Origin: Flavobacteriales bacterium UBA6772 | GTDB taxonomy: Bacteria > Bacteroidota > Bacteroidia > Flavobacteriales > Flavobacteriaceae | Assembly: GCA_905181765.1 (NCBI GenBank) | Contig: CAJIYW010000002.1 | Span: forward strand, 21,414 to 85,413 | DNA length: 64,000 bases | Direction: 5' to 3' | Part shown: in pieces, positions 9,541 through 20,551 of the stretch | How positions within the stretch are numbered: the stretch's first letter is position 1 | Layout: each line of letters starts with the position of its first letter | Notes under the pieces: model-generated | Seen by the model: only the letters and a program-made list of their open reading frames with translations | The model's database searches: none | What the model was told of the DNA's origin: nothing | Translations under genes and position numbers: made by a program

Positions 9541-11757
9541 TTAACCTAGAATATTCGTTTTATTTAGCTGTTTTATAAAAGGTTGTCTATACATTCTTTT
9601 CCCTAAAGCGGCATTAATGGCATTGGCAACAGCACCTCCTGCAGGAGGCAAACCTGGCTCTCCTAAACCTGTTGGCGAATTTTGATTTTCTACAAAATGA
9701 ACTTCAACTTTTGGAGTATCATTCATTCTTATCAATCTATATGTATCAAAATTCTTATATTCTGGTTGGCCATTTTTAAAAGAGAAATCGCTATACATTG
9801 CGTGTCCAATTCCGTCTAAAACCCCTCCTTCAACTTGATTTCTTGCACCTGTTGGGTTTACAACAATACCACAATCTACAGCAACTATAACTTTTTTAAT
9901 AATTGGTAAACCGTTTTTTAGCTCAATATCTGCAATCTCGGCAACATGTGTATTATGACTATAATATGCTGCAAAGCCTTGGTAAACTCCTTCTTTTGTA
10001 TTTCCCCAATTTGCTTTTTCTCGCACTAATTTAATAGTGTCTTCCATTCTTTGACCAGAATATTCTATGCGGCTATCAGTTGTGTTTTTTACATTTTGTA
10101 ATAAATCTAAACGCAATTGAATGGCATCTATATTTAGTTCTGTAGCCAGCTCATCAAAGAAACTTTGTTCTGCAAAAGCTAAAAAATTTGTGTAAGGCGC
10201 ACGCCAAGCACCCGTGGTAATATTACTCTTATAATTACCTGTTTCTACTTTATAATTAGGAATACATCCTGCAGGAAAAAAGTTAGGAATAGAGCCATAC
10301 ATATTACTACCAATAGCGGCTTCTATTAAATGATACCCAGTTACTTTTCCTCCCTTTAAAGCTGCTTTAATTCTATATTTCACAGCAGGTTTATAAATAC
10401 CTGTAGTCATATCATCTTCTCTTGTAGAAACAAGTTTTACTGGTTTTTTAATGAAATTAGATATTTCTGCAGCTTCATATACAAAATCTCCATACAACCT
10501 TCTACCAAAGCCACCTCCCATTCTTGTCATTTCTAAATGGATTTTATCCAAATCAAAATCCAATAAATCTGCAACAACTTTTGCTGCGTACTCTGGTGTT
10601 TGTACAGGACCAACTAAGTGAATTTTTTCTGCAGTTACGTTTGCATAAAAATTCATTGGCTCCATACAATTGTGCGGTAAAAAAGGTGAATGGTATGTTT
10701 TTTCTATTACTTTGTCTGCTATTAAAAATGCATTTTCTACAGCACCATCTTCTCTCTTTATGTTCAAATTTTTACCCTCTAAAATAGCAGTTAAAGCCTT
10801 GTCATGGTCTTCTGTAGATTCTAATTGGCTCTCATTTTCCCAAATAGCAGAGAGTGCTTTTTTACCTTTTATTGCGGCCCATGTGTTTTCTGCAATTACA
10901 ACTACCTTGTCTGTTTTAGATAATTTAACTGTCCAGTTACTTTTGCCTGATTCTGCAAATTTTCTAACTTTATCTCCTATAGTAATTACATCTATTACTC
11001 CGTTCACTTTCTTCGCTTCAGCCGCATCAAAGCTTTTTAATTTTTGACCAAAAGAAGGAGGTCTTAATACAGAAGCAATCACCATTCCAGCCGCTTTATA
11101 ATCTAAACCAAATAATGGTTTTCCTGTAATAATTTTATCAATATCTACATTTACTATTTCTTGCCCAATAATGGTGAAGTTTTTAGGGTCTTTTAGCTTT
11201 ACCCCGTCTGGTACTTTTAATACTGCAGCTTCTTTTACAACATCTCCATACCCTAATGTTTCTCCATTTTTATTTGTAATAATTCCTTTAGAAGCTTTTA
11301 AGGTTGCTGCGTCTACATTCCACTTTACGGCTGCAGCATTTACCAACATTTGTCTTGCCGTTGCGCCCGTTTGCCTAAGCGCATCCCAACCAAAACGAAT
11401 AGATTGACTACCTCCCGCTAATTGTCTGGTATAATTATTTGTGTCTAAAACTCCTTGTGCAACTGTTACATTTTTCCAATCTACATCTAATTCTTCTGCG
11501 ATAAGCATTGGCATAGATGTTTTTACTCCTTGGCCGATTTCTGGGTTTGGAGAAAAAATGGTTACATACCCTTTGTCAGAAATTTTAATAAATGCGTTAA
11601 AATCGTTAAAATTTAAACTTGCAATATCTATTGGCATTTTTGCATCTAGTTTGCATGCAGTCAATAAATTAAACCCAATTAACATTCCGCCACCTGCTAA
11701 AATAGATGTCTTTAAAAAATTACGGCGACTAAAGTTATCTTTTTCGTGTAGTTTCAT
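9541..11757 (-). CDS. xanthine dehydrogenase family molybdopterin-binding subunit (IorB-like)
   Basis: Tat-like signal SRRNFLKTS, GGGFGRR, GLGEPGLPPAGGAVANAI. Confidence 0.93.
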   Translation of the reverse strand: MKLHEKDNFSRRNFLKTSILAGGGMLIGFNLLTACKLDAKMPIDIASLNFNDFNAFIKISDKGYVTIFSPNPEIGQGVKTSMPMLIAEELDVDWKNVTVAQGVLDTNNYTRQLAGGSQSIRFGWDALRQTGATARQMLVNAAAVKWNVDAATLKASKGIITNKNGETLGYGDVVKEAAVLKVPDGVKLKDPKNFTIIGQEIVNVDIDKIITGKPLFGLDYKAAGMVIASVLRPPSFGQKLKSFDAAEAKKVNGVIDVITIGDKVRKFAESGKSNWTVKLSKTDKVVVIAENTWAAIKGKKALSAIWENESQLESTEDHDKALTAILEGKNLNIKREDGAVENAFLIADKVIEKTYHSPFLPHNCMEPMNFYANVTAEKIHLVGPVQTPEYAAKVVADLLDFDLDKIHLEMTRMGGGFGRRLYGDFVYEAAEISNFIKKPVKLVSTREDDMTTGIYKPAVKYRIKAALKGGKVTGYHLIEAAIGSNMYGSIPNFFPAGCIPNYKVETGNYKSNITTGAWRAPYTNFLAFAEQSFFDELATELNIDAIQLRLDLLQNVKNTTDSRIEYSGQRMEDTIKLVREKANWGNTKEGVYQGFAAYYSHNTHVAEIADIELKNGLPIIKKVIVAVDCGIVVNPTGARNQVEGGVLDGIGHAMYSDFSFKNGQPEYKNFDTYRLIRMNDTPKVEVHFVENQNSPTGLGEPGLPPAGGAVANAINAALGKRMYRQPFIKQLNKTNILG

Positions 11758-11844
11758 TTTTTCTAAATTTTACCACTCCCGTTTTCATGGGAATGACAGT
11801 TTTACGGATGCTTCTTCTTAAAACCTCACAGGACTTCTTGTTAA

Positions 11845-12306
11845 TTATGACATTTTTTTTGAGGCCACCAATACCGCTTTTTCTATTCTATTATAAGAAG
11901 CACACCTGCAAATATTACCCTGCATAGCAGCTCTTATTGCTGCTTCTGACGGATGCTTATTTTCTACTAAAAATGCAGAAGCAGTCATAATTTGTCCTGT
12001 TTGGCAATACCCACATTGTGGCACATCTATCTCTTTCCAAGCCTCTTGTACTGGATGCTCTCCGTCTATCGACAAACCCTCTATTGTAGTAATTTTCACA
12101 TCATCTAATATAGAGACTTGTAGTTGACAACTTCTTGAAGCAATACCATTTATGTGCACAGTGCAAGCGCCACATTGAGCAATACCACAACCAAATTTAG
12201 TGCCTAGTAAATTTAGTTCATCTCGCAAAACCCATAGCAAAGGTGTGTCTTCATCTGCAGAAACAGCAACTTGCTTACCGTTAACGTTTAAAATATAATT
12301 TGGCAT
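11845..12306 (-). CDS. (2Fe-2S)-binding protein, IorA-like subunit
   Basis: GTKFGCGIAQCGACTVHING and CGYCQTGQIM...GNICRC cysteine motifs. Confidence 0.95.
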   Translation of the reverse strand: MPNYILNVNGKQVAVSADEDTPLLWVLRDELNLLGTKFGCGIAQCGACTVHINGIASRSCQLQVSILDDVKITTIEGLSIDGEHPVQEAWKEIDVPQCGYCQTGQIMTASAFLVENKHPSEAAIRAAMQGNICRCASYNRIEKAVLVASKKMS

Positions 12307-12496
12307 AAGTAGATGGTTTAAAATTGTGAAGGTAAGTTACAAAAAAATATTATTCTTATTTACAGAAGGGTTTGACTTTTATATTCCTTAGGGAAGGTTC
12401 TGCACTGGCAATAATGTATTCTTTCGTATAATTATAGTGTTTAACAGTCCGACCCGTTTCTTTGTTTATTAGTTAAATTCCGGATTTAAAAATTAG

Positions 12497-12700
12497 CTAA
12501 ATGTTAGGGCTTTGAACCCCACTTTCTATCAACCCTTTTCCAAAAGTTGCTTCTGTAGTATAATCTCCATAGATATCTACGTGATCGAATGCATGGTTCC
12601 CGTTTCCTACACAAAACTGAATCATATCTGCCTGTTCTTTTATAGAAAACTGTTTGCCACTAGTGCCCCAAGACATGCATCCAATAATTATTTTTGAATC
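12497..12700 (-). pseudogene. aldo/keto reductase N-terminal remnant
   Basis: Reverse strand reads DSKIIIGCMSWGTSGKQFSIKEQADMIQFCVGNGNHAFDHVDIYGDYTTEATFGKGLIESGVQSPNI*. This is an AKR N-terminus that stops after about 67 codons and has no ATG. Confidence 0.6.
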
Positions 12701-13461
12701 TATTTTTCTTGTTTTTTATTTAGAATGGTTGGACTTGCTTGAGCCGTTGAGTACACCACTAAATCTTCAATATTTACATGATACGGTCTTGTAACAACAA
12801 AATGAATAATGTCTGCAATATCTTCTGCTTGCAGCGCCTTATATCCTGTATAAACTGATTTTGCTTTTTCTGAATTACCTTTAAAACGAACTTCTGAAAA
12901 CTCTGTTTCTACAGCTCCTGGGTGAATTGCAGAAACACGAATGTTGTGTTTATTTAAATCAACTCTCATCGCTTTATTTAAAGCGTTTACAGCATGCTTA
13001 GACGCACAATACACATTTCCATTAGGATACACCTCTTTGCCAGCTATAGAGCCAATATTTACAATGAAACCATTGTTTCTTGCTATCATCTGCGGAAATA
13101 TTGCTTTTGAAACATAGAGTAATCCTTTTACATTGATATCTAACATTGCATCCCAATCATCAATATCTCCATCTTGTATGCTAGACATACCATGTGCATT
13201 GCCTGCATTATTAATTAAAATATCTATTCTCTTAAAGTTCTCTGGAAGCGATTTAATAGCATTTTCAACTTCGTCTCTTTTCGAAACATCAAATTGTAAG
13301 GTGGTAACGTCTGTAAGTTTACCTAATTCTTGTTGAAGATTCTCTAAACGATCAGCTCTTCTTCCGCAGAGAATTAAACGAATATTGTTTTTTGCAAAAA
13401 TTTCTGCTGTAGCTTTTCCAATTCCAGAAGTTGCACCGGTTATAAATGCTGTTGGTTTCAT
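12700..13461 (-). CDS. SDR family NAD(P)-dependent oxidoreductase (YdfG-like)
   Basis: TGATSGIGKATAEIFAKN, NNAGNAHG, YCASKHAV. Confidence 0.93.
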   Translation of the reverse strand: MKPTAFITGATSGIGKATAEIFAKNNIRLILCGRRADRLENLQQELGKLTDVTTLQFDVSKRDEVENAIKSLPENFKRIDILINNAGNAHGMSSIQDGDIDDWDAMLDINVKGLLYVSKAIFPQMIARNNGFIVNIGSIAGKEVYPNGNVYCASKHAVNALNKAMRVDLNKHNIRVSAIHPGAVETEFSEVRFKGNSEKAKSVYTGYKALQAEDIADIIHFVVTRPYHVNIEDLVVYSTAQASPTILNKKQEK

Positions 13462-13589
13462 TTTTTTGATGTTATCTTTATACTTGCATAATTTCTGAAT
13501 TCACAAAAATTATAGAGTTCCTAAAATTATGAAAACTAGGTATTGTTTTTAACTTTAAAAAAGATACTTTTTCATCAATTATTAACAAA

Positions 13590-13620
13590 GAAAAAACCGT
13601 CCTCCTCAGGACGGTTTATC
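13590..13620 (-). terminator. Rho-independent terminator hairpin
   Basis: aaaaaaCCGTCCTcctcAGGACGGttt. Confidence 0.65.
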
Positions 13621-13671
13621 TTTCAATTGGTTCTTAAGGAAAAAACCAACTAAAAATCAACTAACCAAACT

Positions 13672-14628
13672 TTACTTTAAACTTTCTCTTCTCTTTTTTG
13701 TTTGTCTCCTTACTTTAGTACGTTTTCTATCGGAATTTCTTACCGTAGCTTCCCTACTTTTTTTAGGAGTATCTCCTTTCAAATACTGTATATAACCTCT
13801 TCCTTCAAAATCGTATGTAGCTTCTGAAGCTAAATTATATAAACGAATCTTTCCGTCATTTACAACACTCAATTCAAATTCCTCAACATCTCCACCATCA
13901 TAATTAAGAGTTAATATCTTTAAATTTTGAAAGCCCAAAACATCATATACTTCATATCCACCAACGTAACTCCAATTCACATAATCAACTTGCGTGCCAA
14001 AGTTGTCTTGTGAACTGTAAAAGGTTGTTATACTCTCTGGAGTAAACCGTAAATAGTTCTCATCATCAAAAGGATTTACTACACCGCCTGCAGTAAGTAT
14101 TTTTTCCCAAGCATCATATTCTTGTAAAAAATATTCTATATTTTCGTAAAATAACCGGTCATAATCGAACGTATTTGTTTGATATCCTATTAAAAAATAG
14201 GTAACATTTTGTCTATAATTATACAATCTAATTTCGTTTAAAGAAGTAACTGTAACTTCAAAATCGTTGCTACCATCTAGATCATGTATTGTCTCTAAAA
14301 CTCCTGAAAAGGTATTATAAGACCCAACATCTATTCCTAAGCCATTTCCCGTAAAGCCAATATCTGCAATATTATTATTTGCATATAAAATTCCGTTTAA
14401 AAAGGATAATGTAAATGCTCTTGATACAAAAGGTATGTCTCCGGTACCAATTGTTTTGTGGTAATCTACATACCACAAATCATATTTAGAAACAACTTGT
14501 TCCAAAGAAATTTCTTGTTCTCTAAAGTCATCTTCAAAAACTGTGGAACAAGAACTTAAAAGCACTCCTGTAATAATAAGTAGTTTTAAAAATTTCATAT
14601 GCTTTAGTTTTAGGGTTATGCTAAGCAA
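13672..14628 (-). CDS. hypothetical lipoprotein
   Basis: Lipobox LLIITGVLLSSCST; no recognised domain. Confidence 0.7.
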   Translation of the reverse strand: MLSITLKLKHMKFLKLLIITGVLLSSCSTVFEDDFREQEISLEQVVSKYDLWYVDYHKTIGTGDIPFVSRAFTLSFLNGILYANNNIADIGFTGNGLGIDVGSYNTFSGVLETIHDLDGSNDFEVTVTSLNEIRLYNYRQNVTYFLIGYQTNTFDYDRLFYENIEYFLQEYDAWEKILTAGGVVNPFDDENYLRFTPESITTFYSSQDNFGTQVDYVNWSYVGGYEVYDVLGFQNLKILTLNYDGGDVEEFELSVVNDGKIRLYNLASEATYDFEGRGYIQYLKGDTPKKSREATVRNSDRKRTKVRRQTKKRRESLK

Positions 14629-14700
14629 TATTCAAAATACGTGCCAAAAATAAAACCACTAAAAATTTAGTGGTTCTTATACTAAAAATAAAGCAGTGAC

Positions 14701-15189
14701 TTATTTTTTATTCATAGAAGGAAACGCAATCGATTGTACTTTTTTTATATTTTCAATCTTAAAATACAACGTTTTATTCTCTTTTTTATAGCTAAGTATA
14801 GCCTCATTTTCTTTTAATTGAAAAGGAAATTCTTCTAAGCTAGGTAGTGTGTTTTCTAATTCTTTTGTCATATCTGCGTCTAAAATTAGATTTCTATTCT
14901 TTCTTTTTGAAGTCGAGAAATGAGCAATAACTCTGGTAAATTTCTCCATTTGAGAGACTTCTACCTTGGTTCTTTTTCCTTGAAAATATAAAGCAACAAA
15001 AATAACTTCTGATGCATCTTTTAAGTGAATCTCTACCTTTGTTCCGCTAACTCCTGGTTGGCCACCAAACCACTTATTATAAAATGCTTTTTCTACTTTA
15101 AGTGTTGATTTTTTAACTAATATACTACCTCCACATTGTGAAAAACCAAGCAATATGACTAAGATGGATAAAAATTTTATAGTTTTCAT
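14701..15189 (-). CDS. hypothetical lipoprotein-like protein
   Basis: MKTIKFLSILVILLGFSQCGG signal/lipobox. Confidence 0.65.
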   Translation of the reverse strand: MKTIKFLSILVILLGFSQCGGSILVKKSTLKVEKAFYNKWFGGQPGVSGTKVEIHLKDASEVIFVALYFQGKRTKVEVSQMEKFTRVIAHFSTSKRKNRNLILDADMTKELENTLPSLEEFPFQLKENEAILSYKKENKTLYFKIENIKKVQSIAFPSMNKK

Positions 15190-15281
15190 ATTGTAATATT
15201 TCTTTTTATAATTACAAAATTTATGCCAAAATAAAATCCGCTTAGCTAAACGGATTTTATAATTTCTAAATAAAAATAACT

Positions 15282-15620
15282 TTACTGCTTACTACCCATA
15301 AGCAACAATTCATTTGCTAAAATCTCTGTAACATATCTTTTTTCACCTTCTTTAGTATCATAAGATCTATTGGTTAATTTACCTTCTATCGCAATTTCCT
15401 GACCTTTATTTACATAGTTTTCTACTACGTTTACAAGACCGCCTTTTATAACAATGTTATGCCAATAAGCACGTTCTACTTTGTTACCCTCTTTGTCTTT
15501 GTAACTATCATCTGTTGCCATAGAAAATTTAGCCATTTTGTTACCATCTTTAAAAGTTACTATTTCTGGCTCTTGACCCAATCTACCAATTAACTGTACT
15601 TTGTTTCTTAACGTATTCAT
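15282..15620 (-). CDS. ssb: single-stranded DNA-binding protein
   Basis: NKVQLIGRLGQEPEI OB-fold SSB N-terminus; short (112 aa). Confidence 0.92.
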   Translation of the reverse strand: MNTLRNKVQLIGRLGQEPEIVTFKDGNKMAKFSMATDDSYKDKEGNKVERAYWHNIVIKGGLVNVVENYVNKGQEIAIEGKLTNRSYDTKEGEKRYVTEILANELLLMGSKQ

Positions 15621-15784
15621 AAGATAAGTTTTTTAAACACTTTTATTTTAAGTGCGAGTTTATAATTAATTTTTGTCAATTTGTTTGACCCTGCAAAGTT
15701 GCGACACCTTTCTAATTTTATTCGGTTACAAAACAATTACTTTCGGTTGTAATTGTTTGTAGTCGTTTGTAAATAGATAAATTA

Positions 15785-16153
15785 TTGTATATTTACTCTA
15801 TGGAAAATAGAGCGTGTTTAGAATGTAAAGAGCCGTTAAAAGGCAGAGTAGATAAGAAATTCTGTTCAGATTATTGCAGAAATTCGCACAATAATAGCGT
15901 AAATAAAGACAGTAAAAACCTCATTAGAAACATTAACAATCGGCTTAGAAAAAATTATAAAATTTTATCTGAATTAAATGTTTCTGGTAAAACAAAAGTA
16001 ACAAGGACTAAATTATATGACAATGGTTTCGATTTTCAGTTCTTTACTTCGGTCTATAAAACCAAAACAGGAAACACCTATTTGTATGTATACAATGAAG
16101 GGTATTTAGCATTAGAGAATGATACGTTTTTACTGATTCGGAAAGAGCGGTAA
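15785..16153 (+). CDS. hypothetical protein with N-terminal zinc ribbon
   Basis: CLECKEPLKGRVDKKFCSDYCRNSHNN cysteine pattern. Confidence 0.75.
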   Translation: MYIYSMENRACLECKEPLKGRVDKKFCSDYCRNSHNNSVNKDSKNLIRNINNRLRKNYKILSELNVSGKTKVTRTKLYDNGFDFQFFTSVYKTKTGNTYLYVYNEGYLALENDTFLLIRKER

Positions 16154-16196
16154 AAGAATTAAAAAAAAGAGCACTACTGTATTAGAAATAAAGAAC

Positions 16197-16664
16197 TTAC
16201 TTCCAGCTATTCCCCTTCATTTTTAGAGCCGCTTTTAAAATATCTTTTTGACTAATTTGCCCTATAAGTTTCGCGTTTTCTACAATTGGAAACCGCCTTC
16301 TTTTAGAGCTAATAAATTTAGTTGCTGCATCAAAAATATTCATGTTTTTATCAATAGTTTCTACCTCTGAAACCATATTCTTTTCAACTGTATTCGTTCT
16401 ATCCATAGGCATGTTATAATACATGCTATCGGAAATATATTTAATACAATCTCCTTCAGAAATAATACCTATTAATTCATTTTTATCGTTTACAACAGGT
16501 CCCCCAGAAATTTTATGAGCAATTAACTGCGCTATAACATGATCTAAAGAGTCTTCCGCTTTAAAAGTAATTAAATTGGTAGTCATGTAATCTGAAACTA
16601 AAATCTGTGTGCCTATCTTTTCCTGATTGGTTTCTCTTTTCCCTTGAAAACTTTTAATTCCCAT
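16197..16664 (-). CDS. CBS domain-containing protein
   Basis: Two CBS repeats (DYMTTNLITFKAEDSLDHVIAQL... and KNMVSEVETIDKNMNIFDA...). Confidence 0.92.
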   Translation of the reverse strand: MGIKSFQGKRETNQEKIGTQILVSDYMTTNLITFKAEDSLDHVIAQLIAHKISGGPVVNDKNELIGIISEGDCIKYISDSMYYNMPMDRTNTVEKNMVSEVETIDKNMNIFDAATKFISSKRRRFPIVENAKLIGQISQKDILKAALKMKGNSWK

Positions 16665-16757
16665 AATGGTGTTGTTTAGTTTTACTCAAGTTAGCGAATT
16701 TTAATTTAAAATAAAAGTTTTTTTAATTTCCTATATTTATAAAAATAAATTTTTTCC

Positions 16758-19055
16758 ATGAAAAGAATCTCTACCATTGTTTCCATACTCATAATATTGG
16801 GGGTCATTTATTGGAGTTTTGCTGATTTAAAACCTTCAATAAATACTTCTAAAAGTAATTCAGCAACCGAGTTTTCCTTAGAAAATGCTCTTAACCATCT
16901 AAAAAAAATATCGAAAGAGCCGCATTATGCCGGTTCTAAGGAACACAAAAATGTTCAAAACTACATTGTTTCAGAATTGCAAAAAATGGGTTTTGAAACT
17001 GAAATTCAAACACAAACCGCCATCAATAAAAAATGGTTCGTAGCCACTACAGCAGAAAATATCATCGCAAAATTAAAAGGAACTGGTTCAGAAAAAGCAT
17101 TGCTATTGTTAACCCATTACGATTCTAGTCCGCATTCTTCTTTGGGTGCAAGTGACGCTGGCTCTGGAGTTGTTACAATTTTAGAAGGATTAAGAGCTTT
17201 CTTAGCCAAAAATGAAATACCAAAAAACGATCTAATTATCCTAATTTCTGATGCTGAAGAATTAGGCTTATTAGGTGCTCAGGCATTTGTAGACAAGCAT
17301 CCATGGACAAAAGATATTGGCCTGGTTTTAAATTTTGAAGCGAGGGGAAGTGGCGGTCCTAGTTATATGCTAATGGAAACTAATGGAAAAAACAGTAAAC
17401 TACTATCTGAGTTTTTAGCAGCCAAACCCAATTTTCCTGCCGCAAATTCTTTAATGTACTCTATTTATAAAAAATTGCCTAATGACACGGATTTAACGAT
17501 TTTTAGGGAAGATGCAAATATTAACGGATTTAACTTTGCGTTTATTGGAGATCATTTCGATTATCATACCGCACAAGATTCTTATGAGCGTTTAGATAAA
17601 GAAACACTTTTACACCAAGCAGATTATTTTACTACTTCTCTAAATTATTTTTCAAATTCAGATTTAACAAACCTAACTTCAGAAGAAGACTTTGTGTACG
17701 TAAACTTCCCAATCATTAAATTAGCAACGTATCCTTTCTCTTGGGTACTTCCAATGGTTATTCTTTGTACTATTCTTTTTCTAATCTTATTATTTTTTGG
17801 TTTTTCTTTAAATAAAATAGACATTAAAGGGGTGCTTAAGGGTTTTATTCCTTTTGTAGTATCCTTAATTTTATGTGGTGGAATTTCTTATGGATTGTGG
17901 GAAATACTTCTAATTATTCATCCGCATTACAATGACATATTACATGGTTTTACCTATAATGGCTATCAATATATAATTGCTTTTGTATTCTTAAATTTGT
18001 GGTTACTTTTTACAATTTATAAACGCACTTCAAAAGAAGAAAAAACAACCAATTTATTAGTAGCACCTCTTTTCTTCTGGTTGGTGCTTAATTTTATAAT
18101 TAGTAGTTCTTTAAGAGGTGCTGGTTTTTTTATAATCCCAGTTATTAGTGCGCTACTAATTTTAGCTATTGCTATTTTCTTAAACTTAAAAGACAGTGTT
18201 AAACGCGTTTTATTTACGATATTATCAATACCAACAATCTATATATTTGCTCCAATGGTAAAAATGTTCCCTGTTGGTTTGGGCTTAAAAATACTCTTTG
18301 TAAGTGGTCTTTTTATAGCATTGGTTTTTGGATTAATGATACTTTCCTTTCATCAAAAAAAGTCTTTTTGGACGCAAAAATGGACCGGCTTTTTAGCCCT
18401 TCTCTTTTTTATAATTGCAACCTATAATAGTGGGTTTTCTGTTGATAATAAAAAACCGAACAGCCTTGTTTATATTGAGAATTATGATACCAAAACTGCT
18501 TATTTTGGAACCTATAATACTACTTTGGATACCTATACGAAGCAAATTTTTAAGGACGATTTCACAAAAGGAGGAATTGAAAATGCAGAAACAAAAAGCA
18601 AGTATAACACGCCCTTTAACTATACTAAAAAAACAGCTTATAAAGCAATTTCATCTTCAGAAATTAAAACAGAACTAGATACTTTAATTGGTAAAAAACG
18701 TTTTCTAGAATTGACAATTACTCCAAAAAGAAAAATAAATATACTACAATTTTTAACTAAAAGTAAATTAACTTTATATCAATTTAAAGTAAACGATGAA
18801 CTCGTAAACAAAGGCAAGAAACACAGTTTAAAAAGCGGTACTTTTTTAGTTTATCGTTTAGGAAATAATGACAAAGAAGTAACACTTTCTTTCTCTGTAA
18901 ACGTAGATCAAAATTTAGAGCTTACCTTAAATGAGGTTTCTTATGATTTACGCACCAATAAAAACTTCAACCTAAAACCAAGAGCAGAAGATATGATGCC
19001 GATGCCTTTTGTAACAAATGATGCCATTATAATAAGCAAACAATTGAACTTTTAA
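16758..19055 (+). CDS. M28 family metallopeptidase with C-terminal TM region
   Basis: LLTHYDSSP, GASDAGSG, DAEELGLLGAQAF metal-binding motifs. Confidence 0.93.
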   Translation: MKRISTIVSILIILGVIYWSFADLKPSINTSKSNSATEFSLENALNHLKKISKEPHYAGSKEHKNVQNYIVSELQKMGFETEIQTQTAINKKWFVATTAENIIAKLKGTGSEKALLLLTHYDSSPHSSLGASDAGSGVVTILEGLRAFLAKNEIPKNDLIILISDAEELGLLGAQAFVDKHPWTKDIGLVLNFEARGSGGPSYMLMETNGKNSKLLSEFLAAKPNFPAANSLMYSIYKKLPNDTDLTIFREDANINGFNFAFIGDHFDYHTAQDSYERLDKETLLHQADYFTTSLNYFSNSDLTNLTSEEDFVYVNFPIIKLATYPFSWVLPMVILCTILFLILLFFGFSLNKIDIKGVLKGFIPFVVSLILCGGISYGLWEILLIIHPHYNDILHGFTYNGYQYIIAFVFLNLWLLFTIYKRTSKEEKTTNLLVAPLFFWLVLNFIISSSLRGAGFFIIPVISALLILAIAIFLNLKDSVKRVLFTILSIPTIYIFAPMVKMFPVGLGLKILFVSGLFIALVFGLMILSFHQKKSFWTQKWTGFLALLFFIIATYNSGFSVDNKKPNSLVYIENYDTKTAYFGTYNTTLDTYTKQIFKDDFTKGGIENAETKSKYNTPFNYTKKTAYKAISSSEIKTELDTLIGKKRFLELTITPKRKINILQFLTKSKLTLYQFKVNDELVNKGKKHSLKSGTFLVYRLGNNDKEVTLSFSVNVDQNLELTLNEVSYDLRTNKNFNLKPRAEDMMPMPFVTNDAIIISKQLNF

Positions 19056-19075
19056 AAGATGCTCCATAAAAAAAG

Positions 19076-19103
19076 CATCTTGAAAAATCAAGATGCTTTT
19101 TTT
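19076..19103. terminator. bidirectional terminator hairpin between convergent genes
   Basis: AAGCATCTTgaaaaatcAAGATGCTTtttttt. Confidence 0.75.
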
Positions 19104-19122
19104 ATGAATATTAAATAGTGTT

Positions 19123-20550
19123 TTAGTCTATTGCAGAAACCCTTAGTGTATTTACCATACCTTTTGCTTCCACTGGCATCGAAGTAAGGTTAATCATCAA
19201 ATCACCTGTATTTACAAATCCTTTTTCTTTAGAAATTTTATTAATATCTACAACGGTATCATCTGTACTTAAATTTTTATCGTAATAAAAAGCTTTTACA
19301 CCCCAGAGTAAGTTAAGTTTCCCTAAAATTCTTTTTTCTGAAGAAAATGCTAATATTTTAGATTGTGGTCTCCAAGCAGATATTTGAAAAGCTGTGTACC
19401 CACTATTAGTTAAAGTAGAAATTGCAGTTGCTTCGATATCATTTGCCATTGAAGCAGCATGATGACAAATAGATTTTGTTATAAACCTATCTGTTCTAAT
19501 ATGTGGTGCTTCTTGTGGTACTTTAATCATTTTAGAATTTTCTACTGCATTAATGATTTCTGACATTTTTTGAATTACTCTAATTGGATGTTTTCCAACA
19601 GAAGTTTCTCCAGAAAGCATTACTGCATCTGCACCATCCATAATAGAGTTTGCAACATCATTTACCTCTGCCCTTGTAGGAACAGCGTTATCAATCATTG
19701 TTTCCATCATTTGCGTTGCAATAATTACAGGAATTCTTGCTCTTTTTGCACGTCTTACCAATTTCTTCTGAATTAATGGTACATCTTGCATTGGAATTTC
19801 TACTCCTAAATCTCCACGAGCAACCATTAAACCATCACAATAAGGAATTAAAGAATCTATATTTGCTACTGCTTCTGGCTTTTCAATTTTTGCAATTACA
19901 GGCACTCTATAATCAGAATGCTCATCTATTAAATCGCGTAACATTCTTAAATCTTCTGGCGTTCTTACAAAAGATAATGCCATCCAATCTACATTTAAAC
20001 CCAATGCAAATACTGCATCTTCCTTATCTTTTTCAGTTAAAGCTGGTAAAGAAATCGCTGTATTTGGTAAGTTTACTCCTTTTTTAGAGTTTAAAGGTCC
20101 ACCAACAATTACATTTACTACTACTTCTTTGTCTTTATCTGTAGAAACTACCTCAAATAGTAATTTCCCATCATCCACCATAATTTGCTCACCAACTTTT
20201 ACGTCTTTTGGAAAACGTTGGTAGGTCATAAATGCTTTTTCTTTAGTCCCGATACACTTTTCTGTTGTGAACGTAAATGAAGCACCATCTTCTAAAATTA
20301 CACCATCTTCCATAACGCCAACACGTAATTTAGGACCTTGTAAATCTGCTAGAATGGCAACATTAAAACCATTTTCTTCGTTAATTTCTCTAATGGTTTT
20401 TACCGTCTTTCTCACGTTATCATAATCTGCATGCGAAAAATTAATTCTAAAAACGTTTACACCCTCTAGGGCTAAGTTTGTTAAAATTTCTTTAGAATCT
20501 GTTGCTGGCCCAAGGGTAGCAACTATTTTTGTTTTTTTATAATCTGTCAT
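19123..20550 (-). CDS. pyk: pyruvate kinase
   Basis: TKIVATLGPATDS, MVARGDLGVEIP, SGETSVGKHP. Confidence 0.97.
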   Translation of the reverse strand: MTDYKKTKIVATLGPATDSKEILTNLALEGVNVFRINFSHADYDNVRKTVKTIREINEENGFNVAILADLQGPKLRVGVMEDGVILEDGASFTFTTEKCIGTKEKAFMTYQRFPKDVKVGEQIMVDDGKLLFEVVSTDKDKEVVVNVIVGGPLNSKKGVNLPNTAISLPALTEKDKEDAVFALGLNVDWMALSFVRTPEDLRMLRDLIDEHSDYRVPVIAKIEKPEAVANIDSLIPYCDGLMVARGDLGVEIPMQDVPLIQKKLVRRAKRARIPVIIATQMMETMIDNAVPTRAEVNDVANSIMDGADAVMLSGETSVGKHPIRVIQKMSEIINAVENSKMIKVPQEAPHIRTDRFITKSICHHAASMANDIEATAISTLTNSGYTAFQISAWRPQSKILAFSSEKRILGKLNLLWGVKAFYYDKNLSTDDTVVDINKISKEKGFVNTGDLMINLTSMPVEAKGMVNTLRVSAID

Positions 20551-20551
20551 A

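Noticed and set aside
10524-11821. Plus-strand ORFs over the IorB-like gene
   Set aside because: Antisense shadow ORFs of a strongly supported coding sequence.
12512-12697. 61 aa plus-strand ORF
   Set aside because: The reverse strand encodes recognisable aldo/keto reductase sequence; the plus ORF is an antisense artefact.
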